Source of the DNA: JBPBQZ01 sp050955105
GTDB taxonomy: Bacteria; Pseudomonadota; Gammaproteobacteria; Burkholderiales; Burkholderiaceae
Assembly (NCBI GenBank): GCA_050955105.1
Contig: JBPBQZ010000056.1
Span: forward strand, 1-64,000
Length of the DNA stretch: 64,000 nt
Direction of reading: 5' to 3'
Shown here one piece after another: positions 51,118-59,405 of the stretch. Position 1 is the stretch's first letter, and the number at the start of each line of letters is the position of its first letter. The position numbers and the translations under genes were made by a program. Under the pieces are notes generated by a model. That model had not been told where the DNA came from. It saw only the letters and a list, made by a program, of their open reading frames with translations, and did not search any database.

Positions 51118-52053
51118 ATGACTTCGATTGCTACCGCCGCCCCCGTGGCCGCCGCGCCGGCACGCCAGCCCGTGCACCAAGCTCCCACGCCGCTCGACAT
51201 CACGCCGCTGGCGGTGCGCATCGGCGCGCGCATCGACAATCTCGAATTGTCAGGGGAATTGGCGCCTGCCACCGTCGCCGCGATTCGTGCGGCACTGCTC
51301 AAGCACAAGGTCATCTTCTTCCCCAGGCAAACGCAGCTGAGCGCGCGGTCTCACGAAGCCTTCGCGAAACTGCTGGGCACCTTGCAAGCGCATCCGGCAC
51401 GACCGGCGCTCGAAGGCACCGAAGTCACGTTGACGCTGGACGGGCGCCTGGTGCGTTCGAACACCTGGCACACCGACCTGACCTTCCTGAATGCTTTTCC
51501 CAGCATTTCGGTATTGCGTGGCGAAGTGATTCCACCGCTAGGCGGCGATACGCTGTGGGCGAATACCGCCAGCGCCTACGAACACCTGCCCGAGCCCTTG
51601 CAACGCCTTGCCGACAGCCTCTGGGCGACGCATTGCAATGTGTTCGACAACAGCGCGCTGCTGCCCGACGACAGCGCGGCGGCACTGGCCTACCAAGCCG
51701 AACTGGCGCGCCGCAAGGTAATCGAGACAGATCATCCGCTGGTGCACGTGCATCCTGAAACTGGCGAGCGCGCGCTGCTGCTCGGCCACTTCATTAAACG
51801 CATCATCGGCCTGAGCAGCGTCGACACCGGCCACTTGCTGGCGCTGTTCAATCACCATGTGACGGCGCCGGAGAATGTCGTGCGCTGGCGCTGGCAGACC
51901 GGTGACATCGCAATTTGGGATAACCGCGCCACCCAGCATCGCGCGATCGACGACTACGGCACGCAGGAGCGCATCGTGCGCCGTGTCACGCTGGCCGGCA
52001 CGCCGACGCGCAGCATCGATGGACGTGGGAGCGTGACGCGCAGCACGGCGTAA
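51118..52053 (+). CDS. TauD/TfdA-family alpha-ketoglutarate-dependent dioxygenase
   Basis: A 311-aa Fe(II)/2-oxoglutarate dioxygenase. Iron ligands are the His and Asp of NTWHTDLTFL (about residue 120) and the distal His of NRATQHRAIDDY (about residue 282), with the 2-oxoglutarate-binding Arg shortly after (ERIVRRVT). TauD-group members hydroxylate sulfonates, sulfate esters, phenoxyacids and similar compounds, releasing the hetero-group. It is the last gene of the rightward operon and is followed by a hairpin at 52116. Confidence 0.85.
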   Translation: MTSIATAAPVAAAPARQPVHQAPTPLDITPLAVRIGARIDNLELSGELAPATVAAIRAALLKHKVIFFPRQTQLSARSHEAFAKLLGTLQAHPARPALEGTEVTLTLDGRLVRSNTWHTDLTFLNAFPSISVLRGEVIPPLGGDTLWANTASAYEHLPEPLQRLADSLWATHCNVFDNSALLPDDSAAALAYQAELARRKVIETDHPLVHVHPETGERALLLGHFIKRIIGLSSVDTGHLLALFNHHVTAPENVVRWRWQTGDIAIWDNRATQHRAIDDYGTQERIVRRVTLAGTPTRSIDGRGSVTRSTA

Positions 52054-52115
52054 CGGCGCTACGAGGGGGCGTCGGCCGTTTGCCGCCACCCTCGACTGCA
52101 AGCACTGGCAAGTGC

Positions 52116-52146
52116 CGACCGCCGCATCCAAGCTATACGGCGGTCG
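52116..52146. terminator. hairpin between tauD-type gene and cupin pseudogene
   Basis: CGACCGCCG (52116-52124) and CGGCGGTCG (52138-52146) form a perfect 9-bp stem with a 13-nt loop. It lies 63 bp after the rightward operon and 18 bp after the end of the leftward pseudogene, then runs into an AT-rich stretch, so it can end the rightward transcript. Confidence 0.55.
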
Positions 52147-52163
52147 CTTAAATTAACGCTGGC

Positions 52164-52760
52164 TTATCGAGATACGGACGGCTGACCGCCCGATGGCTGC
52201 GCATAGCGATGCGAGTTGTGCCGCACCAGCTCGCCGGTCACCTCGTCGAAACCCAGACGCTCGGTCAGCGTTTCCAGCGCGCGTCCATACAGATGCAGTT
52301 GCCACGCCGTTTCGCTGCCGCCGGTGTGAATACTGTGAAAATCATTGGGCAAGAAATGCACGCCGCTGCCAGGGCGCACCACCACTTCGCGCGCCACTTT
52401 CAGCTCGGCATGCTCCGGATCGGAGCCGTCGTCCACGCGCTGATAGATGCGATTGATCTCCTCGCCCTTCACCGCGGCAACCACGACCCAGGTGGTGTGG
52501 TTATGCGGTGCACTGTTCTTGCCCGGATTCAATACATTGAGATAGAGCGCATAGCTCTGGTCGGCGTCTTCATGCAGCGAATAGCGAAATTTGAAGGGCA
52601 GCGCGCGCCTTTCCGGTGGCTCTCGCTAAATAGTGGGCAATGTGCGGCGCCGCCAGTGCATAATCAGCTACCGCATCGTTTGCAGTTTCGCGGCCTCAAG
52701 CGCCGCGGGTGCTTCATCGAGAGTCGGCGGTACCCACGACTAATATCGAGATACCGCCAT
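52164..52760 (-). pseudogene. cysteine dioxygenase-like cupin, broken by one stop and two frameshifts
   Basis: The clear part (52625-52164) reads LPFKFRYSLHEDADQSYALY, NPGKNSAPHNHTTWVVVAAV and HSIHTGGS, the H-x-H and distal His iron ligands of the thiol/cysteine dioxygenase family. Upstream, ADYALAAPHIAHYLARATGK continues the protein but in the +1 frame, and further up WVPPTLDEAPAALEAAKLQ returns to the first frame, preceded by TAG at 52740-52742 and an ATG at 52760. The two shifts lie near 52600 (a GC-repeat tract) and near 52668, and compensate each other. Total span, 199 codons, equals the normal family length. It looks like a recently decayed full gene; assembly error is the alternative. 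Confidence 0.65.
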
Positions 52761-52833
52761 CGCTCTTTGCTGCCTGTCGCCCGACAGGGGCCGGCGAAAG
52801 TCAGACGACTTCGCGTCGTCGCGGGAAATCCTG

Positions 52834-55800
52834 GTGACAACCACCGCCGCCGCAACTGCAGCATCCGACCTTACCTTCCCGGTGGTCGGAATCGGTGCGT
52901 CGGCCGGTGGACTGGAAGCCATCTCGGAATTGCTGAGCGGCATCGCACCGCAAAGCGGCATGGCGTTTCTGGTGGTGCAGCATCTGGCGCCGCTACGCAT
53001 CAGCCTGCTGCCGGAGATTCTTGCCAAGCATACATCGATGCCAGTGCTCGAGGCCGTCGATGGCATGCCGCTCGAAGTCGACCACGTCTATGTGATTCCG
53101 CCCAACACCAGCATGTCGATCGTGCAACGCCAAGTGCGACTGCAGCCGCGCGGCGAAAGCCTTGGGCCGCCAATGCCGATCGATGATCTGTTCGATTCGC
53201 TGGCCCGCGATGTCGGCGTCGATGCCATCGGCGTGATTCTCTCGGGCAATGGTTCGGATGGCGCACTTGGGCTGCAAGCGATTCAAGCCGGTGGCGGCAT
53301 CACCTTCGCGCAAGATCCCGGTTCGGCGCGCCATAGCAGCATGCCGCAAGCGGCAATCGGCACCGGCTGTGTGGACAGCGTGCTCGCGCCACGCGATATT
53401 GCGCGCGCGATCGCACGCATAGGGCTTTATCCGCAGCGCGCCCTCGATCAACTCGAACTCACCGGCTCGACGACGGATCCGGACAATCACAGCCTGCGCC
53501 CACTGTTTCGGCTGCTACGCAGTGTCTGCAATATCGACTTCACCTATTACAAGCGCGGTACCGTGCAACGCCGGCTGTCGCGTCGCATGGCGCTGCGCGA
53601 AATAACCTCGATCGACGACTACGTCACCTTGCTCAACAACGACACGGTGGAGACGATCGCACTGGGCCGCGATCTATTGATTCGCGTAACCGAGTTTTTT
53701 CGAGACCCAGAGACTTTCGAGGAATTGGCGCGCAGCGTCTTTCCGCGCCTGATCGGTGCGCTCGATGCGCAGCGGCCAATCCGCATCTGGGTACCCGGCT
53801 GCGCGAGTGGCGAAGAGGTTTATTCGATCGCCATATGCGTACTGGAATATCTGGGCGAAAACGTTGCCACGCCGCAGATCCAATTCTTCGGCACCGACGT
53901 CAGCGTGGATGCACTCGAAACCGCACGCGCGGGCCGCTATATCGAAAATATTGCGCGCAACGTCTCGCCGGAACGGCTGGAACGCTTTTTCGTGCGGGAA
54001 GGCGATCATTACTGCATCGACAAAGCCGTTAGAAGCCTGTGCACCTTCGCGCGCCATAACGTTGCTACCGATCCGCCTTTCTCGAGAATCGACCTGATCA
54101 GTTGTCGCAATCTGCTGATCTACCTCGACCCGATGCTCCAGCGCAACGTGATGCCGCTGCTCCACTACGCATTGCTACCCGACGGCATACTGATGTTGGG
54201 ACCATCGGAATCGGTGGGCGCGTCGTCCGAGCTCTTCAAGGTGATTCCCAGCACGTCGAGCAAGCTGTTCAGCAAAAAGCCGCGCCCAGGACGGCCGCGC
54301 ATGGGGCTGCCGGCAGCGGCTGTCACGCCGAAATCCATGCTCAGCACGCTGCCCTCCAGCAGTGGACGTGACGTACCGTCGCGTGCCGAGCTACTGCGGC
54401 GCGAGGTGGATCGCCTGACCTTGCAGCGCTACACGCCGCCCAGCGTGTTGTGCGATGAGGAATTGAATATCCTGGAATTCCGCGGTGACACCTCGGCTTA
54501 TCTTATTAATCCGAGCGGACCGCCCAGCAGCAGTCTCAAGCGCCTGGCGCGCCCGGAAATTTTTCTGGCCATCGATGAGGCTGTCAGGCAGGCGCGTCGG
54601 GAAACGACGGTTGTACTAAAAACTCCCATCCGGCTCAGCACCGCCGATAGCGTTCAAAGCACGACCATCGAAGTGCACCCGGTACAGTTGGACGAGGCAC
54701 GGGGACAATGGTGGTATCTAATTTTCTTCGAAGCGCTGCCGCGGCATGCGCGGCTGACTTCGCCGACCGCCCGCGACTCGCTGCGAGGCGCTATCGCGCG
54801 GGCTTTGCGCAACACCCTGTGGCGCCCTGCCCCCGGCAGTCATAGCGACAAAGATCTTGAAATCGACAGACTGAGCGCCGAACTCGATAAGAGTCACCGG
54901 CATTTGCTGGTCATGCTCGAAGAACATGAAAGCGCGCGCGAAGACCTGCGTGCCAGCGAAGAAGAGTTGCTGTCGAGCAATGAGGAATTCCAGAGCACCA
55001 ACGAGGAATTGGAAACCGCGAAGGAAGAGCTGCAGTCGGTCAACGAGGAATTGACGACTACCAACGACGAACTGCGTTATCGCAATCACGAGCTCAAGAC
55101 GGCCAGCGACGAGGTCACGCGCGCCCGTGATTTCTCGCAGGCGATCGTCGAGACCATGTCCGAGCCCCTGTTGGTGCTCGAGGCCGATTTGATGATTACT
55201 CAGGCCAACCGTGCGTTCTATCAAACCTTCCAGACCTCGCCCGAGCAGACCATCGGCACCAAGCTGTACGCGCTCGGCAATGAGCAATGGAATATCCCGG
55301 CGTTACGCGAATTACTCGAAGAAGTGATGCCGCAGCGTACCAATGTGCGGGACTATCAGATTACTCACGAGTTTCCCGGTATCGGCTTGCGCACCATGCA
55401 ACTCAGCGCGATGCGCATCGCCTGGCCCGCGCAAGCGTTAATCCTGTTGACGATCGCCGACGTCACGCAACAGCATCAAGCCTTCGGTCGCTTGCAATCG
55501 GCCGACCAGCAAAAGAACGAATTCCTGGCCATGCTCGCGCATGAATTGCGCAATCCGCTGGCGTCGATTCGCAACGGCTTGCAGGTGTGGGAACGCGACA
55601 CCGCCGACAAAGCCACACAGAAGATTGCACGCGAAGCGGCGCAGCATCAGCTCGACCACGAGATTCGCCTGGTGGAAGATCTGCTGGACGTGTCGCGCAT
55701 TACGCGCGGCATCATTGTTCTCAAAATAGAGCGGATCGATCTGGTCGAGACCGTGCGCCGCGCCACCGAGGCCATGCGCGCGGAATTCGAGGCCTGCCAG

Positions 55801-56634
55801 CTTGCGGTGACGCTGGCGTTTCCGCTGGAGATGCTGCCAATTTCTGCCGACGCGATGCGCGTCGAGCAAATCGTCACGAATCTGTTAGGCAACGCGATCA
55901 AATACACAAGGCCCGGTGGCGCGGTTCGCATCTCGATCGAACGCCAGGGCGACGAGGCGGTGCTGACCCTGGTCGACAGCGGCATCGGCATGGCGCCCGA
56001 GTTCCTGCCAACGATTTTTGATATTTTCGTACAGGCTGAGCGCTCGCTCGATCGCAAGGCGGCCGGTCTCGGTCTCGGGCTGGCCCTGGTGCACCGCCTG
56101 GTGGCCCTGCATCGCGGCAGCGTGCAGGCCTATAGTGAAGGGCTCGACCGCGGCAGCGAATTCGTGGTGCGCTTGCCGGCCCTGCCGCGCGACAGCGTGG
56201 CCGGAGAGGCCGCGCAATACGTCGTGTCGGACCTGCCGGCGCTCGGCGGCACGCGCATTCTGGTGGTGGACGATAACCTGGATGCGCTGGAAAGCAGTGC
56301 CGCGCTGTTGCGCATCGACGGACACGATGTGCGCACTGCACGCGACGGGCCCAGCGCGCTGCGCTGTGTCGAGGAATTCAAACCCGAGGTGGTGTTGCTC
56401 GACATCGGCTTACCCGAGATGGACGGCTATGAGGTTGCGCGCCGACTGCGGCTGATGCCAGCGCAGAGCGATACCTTGCTGATCGCGCATAGCGGCTATG
56501 GCGAAGAGGAACATCTCGAACGCGCCAGACAGGCCGGCTTCGATCACCATCTCGTTAAACCGGCCGACCTCAGCCGCTTGACGGCATTGATCCGGCAGTG
56601 CCGGGAAGAGCGCAGGTCGGCGGACGATAACTAG
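52834..56634 (+). CDS. CheB-CheR-PAS hybrid histidine kinase with C-terminal receiver
   Basis: A 1266-aa multidomain signalling protein starting GTG at 52834. Order: CheB-type methylesterase (about 15-200; GASAGGLEAI, VVQHLAP, ILSGNGSDGALGL), CheR methyltransferase (about 215-480; FFRDPETFEELA, VPGCASGEEVYS, FGTDVSVDALETAR), a Glu-rich coiled coil (about 695-780; EELLSSNEEFQSTNEELETA), PAS (about 790-890), HisKA with the phospho-His in MLAHELRNPLAS (about 904), HATPase (LGLGLALVHRL) and a receiver with phospho-Asp in VVLLDIGLPEMDG (about 1190). Such proteins work outside flagellar chemotaxis, often in stress or biofilm control. No cognate regulator gene is next to it, but its own receiver may serve. 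Confidence 0.9.
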   Translation: MTTTAAATAASDLTFPVVGIGASAGGLEAISELLSGIAPQSGMAFLVVQHLAPLRISLLPEILAKHTSMPVLEAVDGMPLEVDHVYVIPPNTSMSIVQRQVRLQPRGESLGPPMPIDDLFDSLARDVGVDAIGVILSGNGSDGALGLQAIQAGGGITFAQDPGSARHSSMPQAAIGTGCVDSVLAPRDIARAIARIGLYPQRALDQLELTGSTTDPDNHSLRPLFRLLRSVCNIDFTYYKRGTVQRRLSRRMALREITSIDDYVTLLNNDTVETIALGRDLLIRVTEFFRDPETFEELARSVFPRLIGALDAQRPIRIWVPGCASGEEVYSIAICVLEYLGENVATPQIQFFGTDVSVDALETARAGRYIENIARNVSPERLERFFVREGDHYCIDKAVRSLCTFARHNVATDPPFSRIDLISCRNLLIYLDPMLQRNVMPLLHYALLPDGILMLGPSESVGASSELFKVIPSTSSKLFSKKPRPGRPRMGLPAAAVTPKSMLSTLPSSSGRDVPSRAELLRREVDRLTLQRYTPPSVLCDEELNILEFRGDTSAYLINPSGPPSSSLKRLARPEIFLAIDEAVRQARRETTVVLKTPIRLSTADSVQSTTIEVHPVQLDEARGQWWYLIFFEALPRHARLTSPTARDSLRGAIARALRNTLWRPAPGSHSDKDLEIDRLSAELDKSHRHLLVMLEEHESAREDLRASEEELLSSNEEFQSTNEELETAKEELQSVNEELTTTNDELRYRNHELKTASDEVTRARDFSQAIVETMSEPLLVLEADLMITQANRAFYQTFQTSPEQTIGTKLYALGNEQWNIPALRELLEEVMPQRTNVRDYQITHEFPGIGLRTMQLSAMRIAWPAQALILLTIADVTQQHQAFGRLQSADQQKNEFLAMLAHELRNPLASIRNGLQVWERDTADKATQKIAREAAQHQLDHEIRLVEDLLDVSRITRGIIVLKIERIDLVETVRRATEAMRAEFEACQLAVTLAFPLEMLPISADAMRVEQIVTNLLGNAIKYTRPGGAVRISIERQGDEAVLTLVDSGIGMAPEFLPTIFDIFVQAERSLDRKAAGLGLGLALVHRLVALHRGSVQAYSEGLDRGSEFVVRLPALPRDSVAGEAAQYVVSDLPALGGTRILVVDDNLDALESSAALLRIDGHDVRTARDGPSALRCVEEFKPEVVLLDIGLPEMDGYEVARRLRLMPAQSDTLLIAHSGYGEEEHLERARQAGFDHHLVKPADLSRLTALIRQCREERRSADDN

Positions 56635-56993
56635 GCTTTTGCGGCAGGCAAAATGTCGAGCACCCGCTCGGCCGGCCGGCACAGGCGCACCCCCAAGGGC
56701 GTGGCAACCAGCGGCCGATTCATGAGAATCGGGTGTTCCTCGATCGCATCGAGCAATTGCTCGTCGCTCAGCGATGCGTCGCCGAGGCCAAGCTCGGCAT
56801 ACGGCGTGCCCTTCTCGCGCACTATGTCGCGCACGCTGAGGCCGGCGCGGGCGAGCAGCTTTTTCAACGTTTCCCGGCTGGGCGGCGTTTTCAGGTATTC
56901 AATCACCTCCGGCTCGACGCCGGCCTCACGGATCAACGCCAAGGCGTTGCGCGAGGTGCCGCATTTGGGATTGTGATAGATGGTGACGGTCAT
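56631..56993 (-). CDS. ArsC-family arsenate reductase (glutaredoxin type)
   Basis: A 120-aa thioredoxin-fold protein beginning MTVTIYHNPKCGTSRNALALI; the Cys in KCGTSRN is the catalytic residue that forms the arsenate adduct, and RPLVATPLGVRLCRP holds the conserved Arg region. The start at 56993 gives the normal family length; the upstream in-frame ATG adds 20 unrelated residues. No arsB or arsR is nearby, so it may be an arsenate reductase or an ArsC-like redox protein. Its stop overlaps that of the kinase gene by 3 bp. Confidence 0.85.
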   Translation of the reverse strand: MTVTIYHNPKCGTSRNALALIREAGVEPEVIEYLKTPPSRETLKKLLARAGLSVRDIVREKGTPYAELGLGDASLSDEQLLDAIEEHPILMNRPLVATPLGVRLCRPAERVLDILPAAKA

Positions 56994-57033
56994 ATGCGTT
57001 GTCCTTGCGTAGTTGAAATCTGGAGATTTTCTG

Positions 57034-57648
57034 CTAGCGCATCCGTGCCTCAAAGCGTTTCCGATACCAGAACGTCCACACCGTCAGCGCGCCGTAAATG
57101 CCATAGCTGACCACCGGTGACACCAACAGAAATCGCTCGATCGGCCAGGTCCAGGCCATCCAGCAGCGCAGCAAATTTTCTCCCACCAGCCCGATGCCCC
57201 ACACCAACGTCATCAGGCGCACCAAACGCCGCAGTGCCGGGCGCTCGTCCCAGGCAATTTCGAAGCGCGCGGCGGCGCCGTCCTCGCGGCGCGCCACGGT
57301 AGCGCGCGCCAGGTAAAAAATCAGCGGTCGCGGCCACAGCAGCGACAAGAGGAAGGCCGCGCCGATCGCGCCCGATATCAATGATTCACGCACCAGCAGC
57401 AGCCGCGGACTGCCGCCGAGCGCCATCAGCCCTACCGACAAAGCAATGCCGACAACCACCAGCACGCTGAGTGCGTCGACGCGCCGGGACCGCGCAAACT
57501 CGATCACGCTCCAGACGATCGGCGGCGCCGCCGACGCATAGAGCGCGCCGAGCATGCCCCAGTGCGGCAGCGCGAGGCGATAGGCCAGCCAGGGCAGCAA
57601 GAAATTCACGCCGAGTTCGATCGCCATATTGGCGCGCAGCTTCGTCAT
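57034..57648 (-). CDS. VC0807-family integral membrane protein
   Basis: A 204-aa protein with about five or six hydrophobic helices (LGVNFLLPWLAYRLAL, ALYASAAPPIVWSVIEFARSRR, LSVLVVVGIALSVGLMAL, SGAIGAAFLLSLL, and two near the C-terminus). The layout and the RSRRVDALSVL motif match the VC0807 family of unknown function. It precedes the ArsC-like gene by 40 bp on the same strand, so they may be co-transcribed. Nothing in the sequence reveals its substrate. Confidence 0.7.
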   Translation of the reverse strand: MTKLRANMAIELGVNFLLPWLAYRLALPHWGMLGALYASAAPPIVWSVIEFARSRRVDALSVLVVVGIALSVGLMALGGSPRLLLVRESLISGAIGAAFLLSLLWPRPLIFYLARATVARREDGAAARFEIAWDERPALRRLVRLMTLVWGIGLVGENLLRCWMAWTWPIERFLLVSPVVSYGIYGALTVWTFWYRKRFEARMR

Positions 57649-57824
57649 CTGTCAGCGTCCGACGGGGCCAGCAGCGTGGCCGCCGCCGCGGCGCCGCCAG
57701 CACGCCCGGCACAGACACGGCATAATCCCCGGCACCGGCCACCCGAGCGACCCCATAGTCGCAAGCGGTGCGTCAGAACCGCCGTCTCAGCACCCTCCAG
57801 CCAGATTTCCCTCATAACCGCCCC

Positions 57825-59306
57825 ATGTCTACCGTTCATAAGTCACGTCGTCCTCTGGTCATTGCCGCAGTCATGGCCTCTATGGCGATGGTCGCGATCG
57901 AGGCCACCATCGTCGCCACGGCGATGCCGCAGATCGTTACGCAACTCGGCGGCCTGCATCTGTACAGCTGGGTATTTTCGTCGTTTCTGCTCACGCAAAC
58001 GGCCATGACCGTGGTGTTCGGCAAAGTGGCCGATCTGTACGGCCGCAAGCCGGTGGTGCTGGCGGGCATCGCGATCTTCCTGGTGGGCTCGGTGCTCGCC
58101 GGCTTTGCCTGGTCGATGCCGGCGATGATCGCGTTCCGCCTGATCCAGGGCGCCGGCGCCGGTGCGATCCAGCCGGTGACGATGACGATCGTCGCCGATC
58201 TGTATCCCGCGCACGAACGCGGCAAGATCCAGGGCTACCTCGCGAGCGTCTGGGCCATTTCGGCGGTACTGGGGCCGATGGTGGGCGGCCTGATTATCCG
58301 CGATCTGTCGTGGTCGTGGATTTTCTGGATGAACGTGCCGATCGGCTTGGCCTCGGCGGTGGGCTTTATCGTCTTCCTCCGCGAGCAGGAAAGGCATGCG
58401 CGACCAGCGCTGGATATTCCCGGTGCGGTACTGTTCACGGTGGCGATCGGCACGCTGATGATGGCCTTGACCGACTTGGGCACCTCCGATACCTCGCGTG
58501 CGTCGATCGAATTCGTGGTGTTTTGTGTGTGCGCGGTGTTGTTCTTCATGCAGGAGCGGCGCGCCGTCGACCCGATGATGTCGTTCGAACTGTGGGGTCA
58601 CCGCGCGATCGCCGCGGCGAATGGCTCGACCTTGTTCGCGGGCATGGTCATTATGGGCATCACGTCGTTTCTGCCGATGTATGTGCAAGGCGTGCTGCAT
58701 CGCACGCCGGTGGTCGCGGGCCTGGCGCTCACCATGATGATGCTCGGCTGGCCGACCGGCTCGACCTTGTCGGTGCGGGGCTTCCAGCGCTTCGGCTTGC
58801 GTGCGCTACTGGTGTTCGGTAGCAGTATCGTGCCGCTGGGCGCGGTCGTCTTCGCCTTTCTCACGCCAGACAGTTCGCCGGTGCTGGCCGGCGTCGGCTC
58901 ATTGATCATGGGCCTCGGCATGGGAGTGGCCAGCGTTACCGCACTGGTGCTGATCCAGGAAATCGTACCGCCCGCGCAGCGCGGCAGTGCCACTGCGTCG
59001 AATCTGTTCTCGCGCAATCTGGGCAGCACCTTGGGCGCGACGCTGTTTGGCGCAGTGCTCAACTATGGACTCGCGCATACGCAAAGTGCCGTGCGGGTGA
59101 CGGCGGATCAGATCAAGCAGCTGCTGGAGCTTCAACCGGCGGGCATGGTGGTGAACCCGATCGTACGGCTGGCCTTGCATCATTCACTGCACATGACCTT
59201 CGTGGCAATGTTCGTGATCGCCATCGCGGTGATGTTGACCGCGATGCTGGTACCGGCGGTGCGGCTCGGTCGCAATCGGCAGGTGTCGGTGCACGAGGCG
59301 CTTTGA
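57825..59306 (+). CDS. MFS multidrug transporter, DHA2-like
   Basis: A 493-aa antiporter with 14 predicted helices. Helix 1 (MAMVAIEATIVATAMPQIV) and motif A (VVFGKVADLYGRKPVV) match drug efflux MFS proteins, and RLIQGAGAGAIQPV is the motif B-type segment. The start at 57825 gives a normal short N-terminus. It is divergent from the VC0807 gene and lies 99 bp upstream of fabV on the same strand. Confidence 0.85.
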   Translation: MSTVHKSRRPLVIAAVMASMAMVAIEATIVATAMPQIVTQLGGLHLYSWVFSSFLLTQTAMTVVFGKVADLYGRKPVVLAGIAIFLVGSVLAGFAWSMPAMIAFRLIQGAGAGAIQPVTMTIVADLYPAHERGKIQGYLASVWAISAVLGPMVGGLIIRDLSWSWIFWMNVPIGLASAVGFIVFLREQERHARPALDIPGAVLFTVAIGTLMMALTDLGTSDTSRASIEFVVFCVCAVLFFMQERRAVDPMMSFELWGHRAIAAANGSTLFAGMVIMGITSFLPMYVQGVLHRTPVVAGLALTMMMLGWPTGSTLSVRGFQRFGLRALLVFGSSIVPLGAVVFAFLTPDSSPVLAGVGSLIMGLGMGVASVTALVLIQEIVPPAQRGSATASNLFSRNLGSTLGATLFGAVLNYGLAHTQSAVRVTADQIKQLLELQPAGMVVNPIVRLALHHSLHMTFVAMFVIAIAVMLTAMLVPAVRLGRNRQVSVHEAL

Positions 59307-59405
59307 GGGAGCGACGCCTGCAGCGCCATGCATGGCCTCGTTTACAATGTGCGGGCGTTTTTCGTGTCGCCACAGCATATTTGGCAAGTCAGGAGTGAGG
59401 CCTTC

